Of a stretch of 64,000 nt of DNA, positions 45,831 through 55,983 are shown one piece after another. The notes under the pieces are model-generated. The model was not told where the DNA came from. It saw only the letters and a list, made by a program, of their open reading frames with translations, and made no database searches. The translations under genes were made by a program, and so were the position numbers. Source of the DNA: Flavobacterium ranwuense (lineage in GTDB: Bacteria > Bacteroidota > Bacteroidia > Flavobacteriales > Flavobacteriaceae); contig NZ_SMLH01000004.1 of NCBI RefSeq assembly GCF_004349315.1, forward strand, positions 1 through 64,000, read 5' to 3'. How positions within the stretch are numbered: position 1 is the first letter of the stretch; every line of letters begins with the position of its first letter.

Positions 45831-47168
45831 ATGGAAGCTTCAGAAAATCGTAACAATTTAATCAATTCTAGTGAAATTGTAGCTTTATTAAACAGAACAG
45901 CCACTCCATTGGAAAATACGGAAGATTTAAACCCATTAATTGACCATATAGGAGATGCAAAATATGTCCTTTTAGGTGAAGCCTCACACGGCACGCATGA
46001 ATATTATACCTGGAGAGCTAAAATTACACAACGGCTAATTCAGGAAAAGGGTTTTTCGTTTGTAGGAGTTGAAGGAGATTGGCCTGATTGTTATCGCTTA
46101 AATCGGTATGCAAAAGGATATTTAGATTCCGGGAAAGACATCTTTAGCGTGATGAATGAATTTAATAGATGGCCTACTTGGATTTGGGCAAATTGGGAAA
46201 CAGCAGCATTCATAGATTGGCTCAAGGTTTTCAACGAAAATTTCCCTATAGATCAAAGAATCGGATTTTATGGATTAGATATATATAGTTTCAGAGAATC
46301 CATGAATTCGATCATTCAATATTTAGAAAAAAATGACCCAAAAGCACTCGCAATTGCAAAAACAGCAATGAGATGTTTCGAGCCTTACAATAAAGACGAA
46401 GGGCAATCTTATGCCAGAGCCTCTTCATACGTTCCGGAATTATGCGAGAAAGAAATCTTGCACATGCTTACGGAAATCATAAAAAATGTCCCCAACTACA
46501 ATCATGATGCAGAAAATGTTTTGAGCACAGAACAAAATGCATTCATTGCCAGAAATGCTGAAAAGTATTATCGCGCCATGATAAAAAGAGGTTCCACCTC
46601 TTGGAATATCCGAGATGAACACATGGTTTCCACTATACAACGGCTTATGAAATTCCATGGAAAGGATGCGAAAATCATAGTTTGGGAACATAACACCCAC
46701 ATCGGTGATGCCCGTGCTACAGAAATGGCTTCCGAAGGAATGGTAAATGTTGGACAATTATTGAGAGAACAAAACGCTACAGAAGGTGTTGTTGCCGTAG
46801 GATTTGGCTCTTACAAAGGAAGTGTAGTTGCAGGTAGAGAATGGGGCGATTCCATGCGAAAAATAAAAGTTCCTGAAGCCGTGGTAGGAAGCTGGGAACA
46901 TGCTTTTCATCTTGCTGGCAATGGAAAAAATAAATTGTTATTAATGAATAAAGTAAAGGATGAAAAGTGCCTTTCTTCCTATATAGGACATCGCGCAATA
47001 GGAGTTGTTTATAATCCGGAACACGAAAGATTCGGGAATTATGTCCCTACAATACTACCCAAAAGATACGATGTCTTTATTTTTATAAACGAAACAAGCG
47101 CATTACATCCCATACACATTCAGCCAGATGGAAACCAAATTCCTGAAACATATCCTTTTGGGATGTAA
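45831..47168 (+). CDS. Erythromycin esterase-family protein
   Basis: A 445-residue protein of the EreA/EreB/SuccinoglycanBP-like family. Seen directly: VLLGEASHGTHEYY near 44 with the catalytic His, VGVEGDWPDCYRLNRY near 75, and IIVWEHNTHIGDARATEMA near 285, the conserved family core. Some members hydrolyse the macrolide lactone, but most chromosomal homologues have no known substrate, so resistance should not be assumed. ATG at 45831 is chosen; the preceding codon is GTG and could also be used. No signal peptide is visible. Confidence 0.9.
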   Translation: MEASENRNNLINSSEIVALLNRTATPLENTEDLNPLIDHIGDAKYVLLGEASHGTHEYYTWRAKITQRLIQEKGFSFVGVEGDWPDCYRLNRYAKGYLDSGKDIFSVMNEFNRWPTWIWANWETAAFIDWLKVFNENFPIDQRIGFYGLDIYSFRESMNSIIQYLEKNDPKALAIAKTAMRCFEPYNKDEGQSYARASSYVPELCEKEILHMLTEIIKNVPNYNHDAENVLSTEQNAFIARNAEKYYRAMIKRGSTSWNIRDEHMVSTIQRLMKFHGKDAKIIVWEHNTHIGDARATEMASEGMVNVGQLLREQNATEGVVAVGFGSYKGSVVAGREWGDSMRKIKVPEAVVGSWEHAFHLAGNGKNKLLLMNKVKDEKCLSSYIGHRAIGVVYNPEHERFGNYVPTILPKRYDVFIFINETSALHPIHIQPDGNQIPETYPFGM

Positions 47169-47180
47169 GTATACTTTATA

Positions 47181-47214
47181 AAAAAGGGTTTGACTTTTAA
47201 TTAAAGTCAAACCC
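47181..47214 (-). terminator. Intrinsic terminator after carA, possibly bidirectional
   Basis: A perfect 12-base stem, GGGTTTGACTTT with its complement (47186-47197, 47203-47214) and a 5-base loop. On the minus strand it is followed by a T run, as expected for carA. It also lies just past the esterase-family gene on the plus strand. Confidence 0.9.
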
Positions 47215-47253
47215 TACTATTATAAATATCTAATCTTGGGAATTATTCCAATT

Positions 47254-48354
47254 TTAACCTTTTATATTTTCAATAAATTGATCGAAAAGATAAGAAGAAT
47301 CATGTGGACCGGGACTTGCTTCCGGATGGTATTGAACTGAGAAACAATTTTTGTTTTTCATACGCATACCGGCAACCGTTCCGTCATTTAGATGAAGATG
47401 TGTAATTTCCAAATCAGGATGATTATCCAACTCCTCTTTGTTAACGGCAAAACCATGATTTTGAGAAGTGATTTCTCCTTTTCCGGTAATGATGTTTTTT
47501 ACAGGATGATTGATTCCTCTGTGCCCATTAAACATTTTATAAGTCGAAATTCCGTTTGCCAAACCAATTACTTGATGTCCAAGACAGATTCCGAATAAAG
47601 GTTTATCGTTTTCAAGGATTTCTTTTGCAACTTGAATAGCACCAGAAAGTGGCTCAGGATCACCAGGTCCATTGGATAAAAAATAACCATCTGGATTAAA
47701 TGCGGCTAAATCTTGGTAAGAAGAATCAAAAGGAAATACTTTGATGTAACAATCTCTTTTGGCAAGGTTGCGAAGGATATTCATTTTTATTCCCAAATCC
47801 AGAGCGGAAATCCTATAGGTTGCATTTTCATCACCAAAGAAATACGGTTCCTTAGTTGATACTTTAGAAGCTAATTCTAACCCATTCATGTCAGGAACTT
47901 TTGCCAATGCAATTTTCAAATCTTCAATTGAAGTTTCATCCGTACAAATTACCGCATTCATCGCTCCGTTATCACGAATGTAACTTACCAGAGCACGCGT
48001 ATCTACATCAGATATGCAGATCAGGTTTTGTTTGATAAAGTAATCTTCTAAACTCCCTGAAGCATCTTCCCGAGAATAATTGAAACTAAAATTTTTACAA
48101 ACCAATCCAGCAATTTTAATGCTATCTGATTCAATTTCTTTCTCATTTACCCCATAATTCCCAATATGGGCATTAGTTGCTACCATTAACTGTCCAAAAT
48201 AAGAGGGATCAGTAAAAATTTCTTGGTAACCTGTCATTCCTGTGTTAAAACAAACTTCTCCAAAAGTGGTTCCACTAATTCCAATAGATTTACCATGGAA
48301 TATGGTTCCGTCACTTAATAGAAGAATTGCTTTTTGTCGTGTTGTATATTTCAT
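47254..48354 (-). CDS. carA: Carbamoyl-phosphate synthase small subunit
   Basis: CarA hydrolyses glutamine and passes ammonia to CarB for carbamoyl phosphate, the precursor of arginine and pyrimidines. The 366-residue protein has the CPSase small-subunit N-terminal domain (FHGKSIGISGTTFGEVCFNTGMTGYQE) and a class I glutaminase domain with FGICLGHQVIGLA bearing the Cys nucleophile and QYHPEASPGP with the His-x-Glu pair. No carB is in the window. It lies downstream of the ribosomal operon but has its own promoter and terminator. Confidence 0.97.
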   Translation of the reverse strand: MKYTTRQKAILLLSDGTIFHGKSIGISGTTFGEVCFNTGMTGYQEIFTDPSYFGQLMVATNAHIGNYGVNEKEIESDSIKIAGLVCKNFSFNYSREDASGSLEDYFIKQNLICISDVDTRALVSYIRDNGAMNAVICTDETSIEDLKIALAKVPDMNGLELASKVSTKEPYFFGDENATYRISALDLGIKMNILRNLAKRDCYIKVFPFDSSYQDLAAFNPDGYFLSNGPGDPEPLSGAIQVAKEILENDKPLFGICLGHQVIGLANGISTYKMFNGHRGINHPVKNIITGKGEITSQNHGFAVNKEELDNHPDLEITHLHLNDGTVAGMRMKNKNCFSVQYHPEASPGPHDSSYLFDQFIENIKG

Positions 48355-48429
48355 TCGTTGATTTCTATTATTTTTTTAATAGTCTCATGGAACTCGCAAA
48401 GCTCGTTTCATCTGTAGTTAAATATTGTG

Positions 48430-48460
48430 CAAATTTAATCCTTTAAAGCAATGGATGCAA
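48430..48460 (-). promoter_or_regulatory. Candidate carA promoter
   Basis: The minus strand has TAAATTTG (48430-48437), a full -7 match, with a TTG (48458-48460) 20 bases upstream, the best-spaced -33/-7 pair near any gene in region 2. The 5' UTR would be about 70 bases. Confidence 0.6.
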
Positions 48461-48498
48461 GTTTTTGAAATTTTTTGTAAAATAAAAACATTCTAATC

Positions 48499-48598
48499 TA
48501 GCCCTGATGGTAATGGCATCCTTTTGCTTTTTCTTTAAAAGCAAAAGATACAATGAACAGCAGGACAATACGCAATTAAATCCCAAGGTTTTTGCTCC
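48499..48598. repeat. Dispersed repeat R1, copy B, with 11-base hairpin
   Basis: Flanks TAGCCCTGATGG-TAATGGCATC and GATACAATGAACAGCAGGA match copy A at 39421-39511. The hairpin between them is CTTTTGCTTTT (48521-48531) with its complement (48537-48547), a different sequence at the same place. The right part carries an extra stretch before the terminal GCTCC. Confidence 0.8.
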
Positions 48599-48607
48599 GA
48601 AAAAATC

Positions 48608-48642
48608 AAAAAAAAAGGATAAACTATAAATAGCTTATCCTT
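48608..48642 (-). terminator. Terminator of the ribosomal protein operon
   Basis: On the minus strand AAGGATAAGCTAT pairs with ATAGTTTATCCTT (one G-U wobble) across a 2-base loop, followed by a T run. It lies about 30 bases past the rplQ stop and closes the S10-spc-alpha unit. Confidence 0.93.
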
Positions 48643-48670
48643 GATTTTTATTGAATGATTATTTTCATAA

Positions 48671-49156
48671 TTACTCAGCAGTGTCTGTAGTTGTTTCAGT
48701 TTCGGCAGCTGGAGCTTCAGTAGCTTCATCTTTCTTAGCTTTACCACCACGACGGCTTTTTGCTTTTTTAACTTCTTTTTTACCACCATTGTAAAGTTCA
48801 TTGAAATCTACTAATTCGATCATTGCCATATCAGCATTATCTCCTAAACGATTTCCAACTTTAATGATACGAGTGTATCCACCTGGACGGTCTCCTACTT
48901 TAGCAGCTACGTCTCTGAACAAGTCAGTTACGGCATATTTGCTACGTAAGTAAGCAAAAACGATACGACGGTTGTGAGTCGTATCAGCTTTAGATTTTGT
49001 TATAAGCGGCTCAACGAATTGTTTAAGCGCTTTTGCTTTAGCGACAGTAGTGTTAATACGTTTGTGCTCGATAAGAGAACAAGCCATATTAGCTAACATA
49101 GATTTTCTATGTGCAGTCTGTCTGCTTAAGTGATTGAATTTTTTTCCGTGTCTCAT
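48671..49156 (-). CDS. rplQ: 50S ribosomal protein L17
   Basis: L17 lies near the peptide exit side of the large subunit. The N-terminal 120 residues are canonical ([20 protein letters not shown]). About 40 extra residues follow, first Lys/Arg-rich and then Ala/Glu/Thr-rich, a tail known in Bacteroidota L17. It is the last gene of the ribosomal superoperon, 31 bases past rpoA. Confidence 0.98.
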   Translation of the reverse strand: MRHGKKFNHLSRQTAHRKSMLANMACSLIEHKRINTTVAKAKALKQFVEPLITKSKADTTHNRRIVFAYLRSKYAVTDLFRDVAAKVGDRPGGYTRIIKVGNRLGDNADMAMIELVDFNELYNGGKKEVKKAKSRRGGKAKKDEATEAPAAETETTTDTAE

Positions 49157-49187
49157 TGCTATGTAAATTTAAACCTTGCGGCTTAGA

Positions 49188-50180
49188 TTATTCTTTATCT
49201 AGTTTGTATTTTGCTAAATCCATTCCGAAGTTTAAATTTTTAACTGCAACAAGTTCATCAAGCTCAGTTAAAGATTTTTTACCAAAATTACGGAATTTCA
49301 TTAGGTCATTTTTATTGAACGATACTAAATCACCAAGTGTATCAACTTCAGCCGCTTTCAAACAATTTAATGCTCTTACAGATAAATCCATATCAACAAG
49401 CTTAGTTTTAAGCAATTGTCTCATATGTAATGATTCTTCATCATACGATTCTGTTTGTGCAATTTCGTCAGCCTCAAGTGTAATTCTTTCGTCAGAAAAC
49501 AACATGAAATGGTGAATAAGAACTTTGGCAGCTTCAGTAAGAGCGTCTTTTGGATTAATAGAACCATCAGTTTTTATTTCAAAAACTAATTTTTCATAAT
49601 CTGTTTTTTGCTCTACACGGAAGTTTTCAATTGCATACTTCACATTTTTTACCGGAGTAAAAATTGAGTCAGTAAAAATAGTTCCAATTGCAGCATTCTG
49701 TTTTTTGTTCTCTTCAGCAGGAACATATCCTCTACCTTTTTCGATTGTTAAATCGAAATTCAGTTTGATTTTACTGTCTAAATTACAGATAACAAGTTCT
49801 GGATTCAAAACTTGAAAACCTGAAATGAATTTTTGAAAATCACCAGCTGTTAATTGATCTTTACCTGAAACAGAAATAGTAACTGATTCATTATCTATAT
49901 CTTCAATTTGACGTTTGAAACGCACTTGTTTTAGATTAAGAATAATTTCGGTAACGTCTTCAACAACTCCTGAGATAGTAGAAAATTCATGATCTACACC
50001 TTCAATGCGAACAGATGTAATTGCATAACCTTCTAATGCTGAAAGCAAAACTCTTCTAAGTGCATTACCAACGGTCAATCCGTAACCAGGTTCTAAAGGT
50101 CTAAACTCAAATTTACCTTCAAAATCGGTTGAATCGATCATGATAACTTTATCGGGCTTCTGAAAATTAAATATTGCCAT
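49188..50180 (-). CDS. rpoA: DNA-directed RNA polymerase subunit alpha
   Basis: Alpha dimerises to seed RNA polymerase assembly, and its C-terminal domain contacts promoters and regulators. The 330-residue protein has the N-terminal assembly domain ([20 protein letters not shown] near 27-46) and the C-terminal domain with [16 protein letters not shown] and [13 protein letters not shown]. It sits between rpsD and rplQ. Confidence 0.98.
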   Translation of the reverse strand: MAIFNFQKPDKVIMIDSTDFEGKFEFRPLEPGYGLTVGNALRRVLLSALEGYAITSVRIEGVDHEFSTISGVVEDVTEIILNLKQVRFKRQIEDIDNESVTISVSGKDQLTAGDFQKFISGFQVLNPELVICNLDSKIKLNFDLTIEKGRGYVPAEENKKQNAAIGTIFTDSIFTPVKNVKYAIENFRVEQKTDYEKLVFEIKTDGSINPKDALTEAAKVLIHHFMLFSDERITLEADEIAQTESYDEESLHMRQLLKTKLVDMDLSVRALNCLKAAEVDTLGDLVSFNKNDLMKFRNFGKKSLTELDELVAVKNLNFGMDLAKYKLDKE

Positions 50181-50201
50181 AAATTTCGACTAAGTCAATT
50201 A

Positions 50202-50807
50202 TTATTTGTTGTACAACTCTACGATTAATTGTTCTTTAATGTTTTCTGGGATTTGAAGTCTCGCAGGTACAGAAACGAAAGTACCTTCTTTGATATCATT
50301 ATTCCAAGTAATCCATTCATAAACATGACTTGAATTAGATAAAGAACGTTCGATAGCTTCTAATGATTTAGATTTTTCACGAACAGCAACTTTATCACCA
50401 GGCTTAAGGTGGTAAGAAGCAATATTTACTACATCACCGTTAACGGTAACGTGTCTGTGAGAAACTAATTGTCTAGCGCCTCTTCTAGAAGGAGCAATAC
50501 CCATTCTAAAAACTACGTTATCTAATCTTGCTTCACATAATTGTAAAAGAACTTCACCAGTAACACCTTTAGTAGCTGATGCTTTTTTGAATAAACCTCT
50601 GAATTGTTTTTCTAAAATTCCGTAAGAATATTTAGCTTTTTGCTTTTCCATTAACTGGATTGCATATTCAGATTTTTTACCTCTTTTTTTAGCCATCCCG
50701 TGTTGTCCAGGTGGGTAATTTCTTTTTTCGAAAGATTTGTCATCTCCGAAGATTGCTTCGCCAAATTTACGAGCAATTCTAGTTTTTGGACCAGTATATC
50801 TTGCCAT
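50202..50807 (-). CDS. rpsD: 30S ribosomal protein S4
   Basis: S4 nucleates assembly of the 16S 5' domain. The 201-residue protein has [17 protein letters not shown] and an S4 RNA-binding fold ([30 protein letters not shown]). The N-terminal zinc-binding Cys set of some bacteria is absent. The 90-base gap before it contains a possible leader hairpin. Confidence 0.98.
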   Translation of the reverse strand: MARYTGPKTRIARKFGEAIFGDDKSFEKRNYPPGQHGMAKKRGKKSEYAIQLMEKQKAKYSYGILEKQFRGLFKKASATKGVTGEVLLQLCEARLDNVVFRMGIAPSRRGARQLVSHRHVTVNGDVVNIASYHLKPGDKVAVREKSKSLEAIERSLSNSSHVYEWITWNNDIKEGTFVSVPARLQIPENIKEQLIVELYNK

Positions 50808-50825
50808 TTCTAAAAATTAAATTAA

Positions 50826-50876
50826 GGTAGAGATTATGAATTCAGGTCATATCCTTCGATAATCGTATATTCTACC
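50826..50876 (-). promoter_or_regulatory. Candidate rpsD leader structure
   Basis: GGTAGAGATTAT (50826-50837) can pair with ATAATC (50859-50864) and TCTACC (50871-50876), with a 6-base bulge between the two right-hand blocks. It lies directly upstream of rpsD. S4 is a known autoregulator in other bacteria; a link here is inferred. Confidence 0.4.
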
Positions 50877-50897
50877 TAGTTATACTTAAATATATAA

Positions 50898-51281
50898 TTA
50901 AACTCTACGTCTTTTAGGAGGACGACATCCATTGTGAGGCATTGGAGTAACATCGATAATCTCAGTCACTTCAATTCCACCGTTATGCAAAGAACGGATA
51001 GCAGACTCACGTCCGTTTCCTGGTCCTTTTACATAAACCTTTACTTTTTTAAGTCCAGCTTCAAGAGCTACTTTACTACAATCTTCTGCTGCCATTTGGG
51101 CTGCGTATGGAGTGTTCTTTTTAGAACCTCTAAAACCCATTTTACCAGCTGAAGACCAAGAAATAACTTCACCTTTTTTGTTTGTCAAAGAAATGATGAT
51201 ATTGTTAAAAGTAGCAGAAATATGAGCTTCTCCCGTTGATTCAACGATAACTTTACGTTTTTTTGCAGTTGCTTTAGCCAT
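50898..51281 (-). CDS. rpsK: 30S ribosomal protein S11
   Basis: S11 shapes the platform of the small subunit near the mRNA E site. The 127-residue protein has the typical [33 protein letters not shown] and a C-terminal [16 protein letters not shown]. It lies 8 bases past rpsM. Confidence 0.98.
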   Translation of the reverse strand: MAKATAKKRKVIVESTGEAHISATFNNIIISLTNKKGEVISWSSAGKMGFRGSKKNTPYAAQMAAEDCSKVALEAGLKKVKVYVKGPGNGRESAIRSLHNGGIEVTEIIDVTPMPHNGCRPPKRRRV

Positions 51282-51289
51282 ATTACTTA

Positions 51290-51664
51290 TTATTTAGTTG
51301 CTTTTTTCTTGTTGGCAACAGTTTTTCTCTTACCTTTTCTTGTTCTAGAGTTGTTTTTAGTTCTTTGTCCTCTTAAAGGAAGACCAGTTCTATGACGGAT
51401 ACCTCTATAACATCCAATATCCATTAAACGTTTGATGTTTAAAGAAACTTCAGAACGTAATTCTCCTTCAATTTTGAAAGTTGATACCGCCTCACGAATT
51501 GCTCCGATCTCGTCATCATTCCAATCTTGAACTTTTTTATCTTGGCTAACTTGAGCTTTCTCTAAAATCTCAACAGCTCTACTTTTTCCTAATCCAAAGA
51601 TATAGGTAAGTGCTATAACACCTCTCTTATTTTTTGGGATATCTACCCCTGCTATTCTTGCCAT
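51290..51664 (-). CDS. rpsM: 30S ribosomal protein S13
   Basis: S13 forms bridges from the head of the 30S subunit to the 50S subunit. The 124-residue protein shows [22 protein letters not shown], a helix-two-turn-helix region, and [20 protein letters not shown] near the basic C-terminus. Confidence 0.98.
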   Translation of the reverse strand: MARIAGVDIPKNKRGVIALTYIFGLGKSRAVEILEKAQVSQDKKVQDWNDDEIGAIREAVSTFKIEGELRSEVSLNIKRLMDIGCYRGIRHRTGLPLRGQRTKNNSRTRKGKRKTVANKKKATK

Positions 51665-51666
51665 AA

Positions 51667-51783
51667 TTATCCTTGTCTTTGTTTAAATCTAGGATTCTTT
51701 TTGTTTATTACGTACAATCTCCCTTTTCTTCGCACAATTTTGCACTCGGGACTTCTCTTTTTTACTGAAGCTCTAACTTTCAT
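51667..51783 (-). CDS. rpmJ: 50S ribosomal protein L36, zinc-free form
   Basis: This 38-codon gene reads [19 protein letters not shown], then [10 protein letters not shown], then NPRFKQRQG and a TAA stop. The usual L36 has three Cys and one His that bind zinc; here only one Cys (residue 14) is left, so it is a zinc-independent form. It sits in the standard place between infA and rpsM, with 12 bases to infA and 2 to rpsM. Confidence 0.95.
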   Translation of the reverse strand: MKVRASVKKRSPECKIVRRKGRLYVINKKNPRFKQRQG

Positions 51784-51795
51784 TTTGAATATCCT

Positions 51796-52011
51796 TTAAT
51801 ATCTATAAGTAATTCTTGCTTTTGACAAATCGTAAGGGCTCATTTCTAGTTTCACTTTATCACCAGGTAATAATTTGATGTAATGCATACGCATTTTTCC
51901 AGATATATGGGCGATTACAATATGTCCATTTTCTAACTCTACACGGAACATTGCATTTGATAATGCTTCAATGATAGATCCGTCTTGTTCTATTGCTGAT
52001 TGTTTTGCCAT
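51796..52011 (-). CDS. infA: Translation initiation factor IF-1
   Basis: IF-1 occupies the A site during initiation. The 71-residue OB-fold protein has [38 protein letters not shown] and a final [12 protein letters not shown]. It starts 3 bases past secY; no map or adk gene is inserted between them. Confidence 0.98.
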   Translation of the reverse strand: MAKQSAIEQDGSIIEALSNAMFRVELENGHIVIAHISGKMRMHYIKLLPGDKVKLEMSPYDLSKARITYRY

Positions 52012-52014
52012 AAA

Positions 52015-53361
52015 TTAAGCTACTGCTTTTCTATTTTTACCACTTTTCATCAAACCATCATAATGTTTATTCAACAAGTATGAATTGATTTGCTGCATCG
52101 TGTCTATGGCAACTCCAACCATAATTATTAATGAAGTACCTCCAAAAAACATTGCCCAAGATTGTTGAACATCCATAAGACTCACAACAATTGCTGGGAA
52201 CACAGCTATCAAGGCAAGAAATAAAGATCCTGGAAAAGTTATCAAGGACATCACTTTGTCAAGATAATCAGAAGTTTCAACTCCTGGTCTGATACCCGGA
52301 ATAAAACCACCACTTCTCTTTAAATCATCAGACATTTTATTAGTAGGAACTGTGATTGCAGTATAAAAGAAAGTAAATACAATTATTAAAGTTGCAAATA
52401 CAAAATTATACCAAAATCCAAACATATTACTAAAAGCGCCAACGATTGATTGTGATGCATCTGATTTAGACAAACCTGCTAAGGCTGCTGGAATAAACAT
52501 AATTGCTTGCGCAAAAATTATTGGCATAACCCCAGAAGCATTAAGCTTTAAAGGAATCCATTGTCTGTTTCCACCCAACATGTCTTGTTCAAAATCACCT
52601 GATGTTGTACGTCTGGCATATTGAACAGGAATTTTCCTGATCGCCATTACCAATAATACACAACAAATGATAACTAATAACCAAATGATAATTTCAATAA
52701 CTAACAACATCGGTCCACCATTATTATTGGTAACTCTTGTTGTAAACTCTTGAATAAAAGCCTGAGGTAATCTAGCCAAAATTCCAACCATGATTAACAA
52801 AGAAATACCATTTCCAATTCCTTTATCAGTAATTTTTTCTCCTAACCACATGGCAAAAATTGTACCTGTAACTAAAATAACTACTGAAGAAAATAAGAAT
52901 TCAAATGAATTGAATCCCAATAAAAATGCATTACTAGGTAATGTTCTATATAAATTATAGATGTAAGTTGGACCTTGAACTAAAGTAATTCCTATTGTCA
53001 ACCAACGAGTAATTTGATTAATCTTTTTTCTACCGCTTTCTCCATCACTTTGAAGTTTTTGCAAATAAGGAATCGCAATTCCCATTAACTGAACAACAAT
53101 AGAAGCAGAAATATAAGGCATAATTCCCAAAGCAAAAACAGAAGCTTGAGAAAATGCACCTCCAGTAAACATGTCAAGAATTGAACCAATTCCTTCTTTA
53201 GTTTGCCCAGCTAAATTACCTAACTGTGTAGCATCAATACCTGGCAGAGTTACTTGAGCCCCAAAACGATACACTAAAAGCAAACCCAATGTTATTAGGA
53301 TTCTATTTTTCAGTTCCTCGATTTTCCAAACATTACTTATTGATTCAATAAATTTCTTCAT
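52015..53361 (-). CDS. secY: Protein translocase subunit SecY
   Basis: SecY forms the inner-membrane channel for protein export. The 448-residue protein has ten hydrophobic segments, the N-terminal GLLLVYRFGAQVTLPGID, the plug-region SILDMFTGGAFSQASVFALG and the cytoplasmic loop KRSGGFIPGIRPG. It lies between rplO and infA, as in most bacteria. Confidence 0.98.
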   Translation of the reverse strand: MKKFIESISNVWKIEELKNRILITLGLLLVYRFGAQVTLPGIDATQLGNLAGQTKEGIGSILDMFTGGAFSQASVFALGIMPYISASIVVQLMGIAIPYLQKLQSDGESGRKKINQITRWLTIGITLVQGPTYIYNLYRTLPSNAFLLGFNSFEFLFSSVVILVTGTIFAMWLGEKITDKGIGNGISLLIMVGILARLPQAFIQEFTTRVTNNNGGPMLLVIEIIIWLLVIICCVLLVMAIRKIPVQYARRTTSGDFEQDMLGGNRQWIPLKLNASGVMPIIFAQAIMFIPAALAGLSKSDASQSIVGAFSNMFGFWYNFVFATLIIVFTFFYTAITVPTNKMSDDLKRSGGFIPGIRPGVETSDYLDKVMSLITFPGSLFLALIAVFPAIVVSLMDVQQSWAMFFGGTSLIIMVGVAIDTMQQINSYLLNKHYDGLMKSGKNRKAVA

Positions 53362-53374
53362 ATTAATTGAAAAA

Positions 53375-53827
53375 TTACATTGTTACAGCTTCTCCACCAG
53401 CAGCTTCAATAGCAGCTTTTGCAGTAGCAGTAAATTTGTGAGCGGTTACTTTTAATTTTGCTGTCAATTCACCTCTACCTAAAATCTTAACGATTTCATT
53501 TTTAGTAGCTAAACGATTAGCAACATAAACTGTCATATCAACAGTATCTTTAATAACACCATTATCAACTAAAAGTTGCAGTGTATCAAGATTTACACCT
53601 TCGTAATCTTTACGATTGATGTTTGTAAAACCAAACTTAGGCACACGTCTTTGAAGTGGCATTTGCCCTCCTTCAAAACCAATCTTTTTAGAATAACCAG
53701 AACGAGATTTTGCTCCTTTGTGACCTCTTGCAGAAGTACCACCTTTTCCAGAACCTTCTCCTCTACCTAATCTTTTATTTTGATTGTGTGTAGAACCTTC
53801 AGCAGGTTGTAAGTTACTTAAATTCAT
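53375..53827 (-). CDS. rplO: 50S ribosomal protein L15
   Basis: A 150-residue late-assembly protein of the large subunit. It has the glycine-rich N-terminus ([20 protein letters not shown]), [18 protein letters not shown] and a C-terminal [15 protein letters not shown]. Confidence 0.98.
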   Translation of the reverse strand: MNLSNLQPAEGSTHNQNKRLGRGEGSGKGGTSARGHKGAKSRSGYSKKIGFEGGQMPLQRRVPKFGFTNINRKDYEGVNLDTLQLLVDNGVIKDTVDMTVYVANRLATKNEIVKILGRGELTAKLKVTAHKFTATAKAAIEAAGGEAVTM

Positions 53828-53838
53828 AACAGTATTTG

Positions 53839-54021
53839 TTATTTAGCTTCTTCAACAGAAACTAAGTGTTTAACTTTATTTATCATCCCAAGGATTGTAG
53901 GGTTTGAATCATGCTCTACAACTTGTCCCATTTTACGTAGACCTAAAGCTTCTAATCCTCTCTTTTGAGTAAGAGGACAGTTGATTTTGCTTCTAACTTG
54001 TTTTACTAATAATTTAGCCAT
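53839..54021 (-). CDS. rpmD: 50S ribosomal protein L30
   Basis: A 60-residue protein reading [20 protein letters not shown] and [20 protein letters not shown], the expected L30 fold and length. It lies 11 bases before rplO and 12 after rpsE. Confidence 0.97.
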   Translation of the reverse strand: MAKLLVKQVRSKINCPLTQKRGLEALGLRKMGQVVEHDSNPTILGMINKVKHLVSVEEAK

Positions 54022-54033
54022 AATTTCCTTGAA

Positions 54034-54561
54034 TTAACCTTTAAAAACTTTTTCTAAAGAAACGCCTCTTTGTTTTGCAACAGTATAAGCACTTCTCATT
54101 TGTAATAAAGCATCAAAAGTTGCTTTTACCACGTTGTGAGGATTTGAAGATCCTTGAGATTTAGATAATACATCATGAATTCCTACTGATTCAAGAACTG
54201 AACGAACAGCTCCACCAGCAATAACTCCAGTACCATGAGAGGCAGGAATTAAGAATACACGTGCACCACCAAATTTACCTTTTTGTTCGTGAGGAACTGA
54301 TTGACCATTCAAAGGAATTTTTACTAAATTTTTCTTAGCATCTTCTACTGCTTTCGCAATTGCTTCAGAAACGTCTTTAGATTTTCCTAATCCGTGTCCA
54401 ACCACTCCATTTTCATCACCTACAACTACAATAGCAGAAAAACCAAAAGCTCTACCACCCTTTGTAACCTTAGTAACACGATTTACACTTACCAAACGAT
54501 CTTTTAATTCAAGACCACTTGGTTTTACTAACTCTACATTCTTGTATTTACTATTAGACAT
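54034..54561 (-). CDS. rpsE: 30S ribosomal protein S5
   Basis: S5 acts in decoding accuracy with S4. The 175-residue protein has [20 protein letters not shown], the [17 protein letters not shown] loop and [16 protein letters not shown]. Confidence 0.98.
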   Translation of the reverse strand: MSNSKYKNVELVKPSGLELKDRLVSVNRVTKVTKGGRAFGFSAIVVVGDENGVVGHGLGKSKDVSEAIAKAVEDAKKNLVKIPLNGQSVPHEQKGKFGGARVFLIPASHGTGVIAGGAVRSVLESVGIHDVLSKSQGSSNPHNVVKATFDALLQMRSAYTVAKQRGVSLEKVFKG

Positions 54562-54567
54562 ACTATA

Positions 54568-54918
54568 TTAGAATTTAAGTCCAGCCGCTCTTGCGCCTTC
54601 CGCTAATGATTTAATACGTCCGTGATATAAATAACCTCCTCTATCGAAAGTTACTACGTCTATCCCAGCTTTTAAAGCTTTTTCAGCAACTAGTTTTCCA
54701 ACCGCTGTAGCAACTTCAATGTTCGTACCGTTACCTATTTCTTTTTCTCTTGAAGAAGCTGCCAATATAGTAACTCCGTTTACGTCATCAATAAGTTGAG
54801 CGTAAATTTCTTTGTTACTTCTAAATACAGATAGTCTTGGATTAGTAGCAGTACCACTAATTGTTTTTCTAATTCTGAATCTAATTCGTTGTCTTCTTTC
54901 AGGTTTTGTTAATGACAT
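54568..54918 (-). CDS. rplR: 50S ribosomal protein L18
   Basis: L18 carries 5S rRNA into the large subunit. The 116-residue protein has [20 protein letters not shown] and the C-terminal [20 protein letters not shown]. Confidence 0.98.
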   Translation of the reverse strand: MSLTKPERRQRIRFRIRKTISGTATNPRLSVFRSNKEIYAQLIDDVNGVTILAASSREKEIGNGTNIEVATAVGKLVAEKALKAGIDVVTFDRGGYLYHGRIKSLAEGARAAGLKF

Positions 54919-54929
54919 AATCTTATTTT

Positions 54930-55472
54930 TTAAGCTGATTTACCTGCTTTTCTTCTTAATACTTCACCTACAAATTTAACACCTTTTCCTTTGTACGGCT
55001 CAGGCTTACGGAAACCTCTGATTTTCGCAGCTACTTGACCTAAAAGTTGTTTGTCAAATGATGTTAATTTAACGATAGGGTTTTTACCTTTTTCAGATAT
55101 AGTTTCCAAAGTTACTTCTGGAGCAATTTCTAAAACTATATTGTGAGAGTAACCAAGTGCTAAATCTAATTTTTGTCCTTGATTTGAAGCTCTATAACCA
55201 ACTCCTACCAATTCTAATGACTTAGTAAAACCATCTGTTACACCGATAATCATGTTATTGATTAAAGATCTGTACAAACCGTGTTTTGCTCTTTGGTCTT
55301 TGTGATCAGAAGATCTTTCTACTTGAACTAGATCCCCTTCAACTGTTACAGTTACGTCCGAAAACTCCTGTGTTAGTTGACCATTTTTTCCTTTTACCGT
55401 AATAATACCGTCAGCAACTGTTACAGTTACTCCAGCTGGTATTGTTACTGGGCTTTTACCTATTCTTGACAT
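54930..55472 (-). CDS. rplF: 50S ribosomal protein L6
   Basis: A 180-residue protein near the factor-binding site. It has two related domains and [16 protein letters not shown] at the start, then [16 protein letters not shown] near the C-terminus. Confidence 0.98.
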   Translation of the reverse strand: MSRIGKSPVTIPAGVTVTVADGIITVKGKNGQLTQEFSDVTVTVEGDLVQVERSSDHKDQRAKHGLYRSLINNMIIGVTDGFTKSLELVGVGYRASNQGQKLDLALGYSHNIVLEIAPEVTLETISEKGKNPIVKLTSFDKQLLGQVAAKIRGFRKPEPYKGKGVKFVGEVLRRKAGKSA

Positions 55473-55490
55473 CTTATATAGTCTTTAAAA

Positions 55491-55889
55491 TTAGTATACG
55501 TAACAAATTACTTCGCCACCAACATTCAATTGTTTAGCTTTCTTTCCAGTCATTAAACCTTTAGAAGTAGAAACAATAGCAATTCCTAATCCGTTAAGGA
55601 TTCTAGGAATGGTAGAAGAACTTGAATATTTACGTAAACCTGGTTTACTAATTCTTTGGATATCTTTAATTACTGACTCTTTAGTATCTTTATCATACTT
55701 CAAAGCAATTTTGATTGAACCCTGAACAGCGTTGTCTTCAAATTTGTAACTCAAGATATAACCTTGATCAAATAAGATCTTAGTGATTTCTTTTTTTAGA
55801 TTAGACGCAGGAATTTCGACAACTTTGTGGTTTGCAGCCACTGCGTTACGAACTCTTGTCAAATAATCGGCAATAGGATCTGTATACAT
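55491..55889 (-). CDS. rpsH: 30S ribosomal protein S8
   Basis: S8 binds 16S helix 21 and in E. coli represses the spc operon by binding its mRNA. The 132-residue protein has [13 protein letters not shown] and the C-terminal [21 protein letters not shown] 103-base gap with a terminator and a second hairpin separates it from rpsN, unlike the tight spacing elsewhere in the operon. Confidence 0.98.
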   Translation of the reverse strand: MYTDPIADYLTRVRNAVAANHKVVEIPASNLKKEITKILFDQGYILSYKFEDNAVQGSIKIALKYDKDTKESVIKDIQRISKPGLRKYSSSSTIPRILNGLGIAIVSTSKGLMTGKKAKQLNVGGEVICYVY

Positions 55890-55913
55890 GTGTATTGATT
55901 TGCGGTAACGGTT

Positions 55914-55933
55914 TTCGATTAAACATAATCGAA
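55914..55933 (-). promoter_or_regulatory. Hairpin upstream of rpsH
   Basis: An 8-base stem TTCGATTA/TAATCGAA with a 4-base loop, extendable by a GG/CC pair past a 2-base bulge. It lies 25 bases before the rpsH ATG in the 5' UTR and could be a protein-binding or anti-terminating element. Confidence 0.45.
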
Positions 55934-55949
55934 CCTGAAACCAGTTTAT

Positions 55950-55983
55950 AAATGTAAAAAACAGACGTAATTACTCACGTCTG
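55950..55983 (-). terminator. Internal terminator between rpsN and rpsH
   Basis: On the minus strand CAGACGT, an 8-base loop, and ACGTCTG are followed by six T. It lies 9 bases past the rpsN stop, inside the spc operon, where full termination would silence the downstream genes. It therefore suggests attenuation. Confidence 0.7.

Larger units (their letters stand above)
48355..48670. other. Spacer between rplQ and carA
   Basis: No gene is seen in these 316 bases. They hold the rplQ terminator, repeat R1 copy B and the carA promoter, in that order along the minus strand. Confidence 0.75.

Noticed and set aside
45831..47168. A macrolide resistance determinant
   Set aside because: The family core is present, but most chromosomal homologues have no shown macrolide activity and no mobile element surrounds the gene.
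48535..48801. An 88-codon minus-strand frame overlapping the rplQ 3' end
   Set aside because: It is a shadow of the Lys/Ala-rich rplQ tail continued through the terminator and repeat R1.
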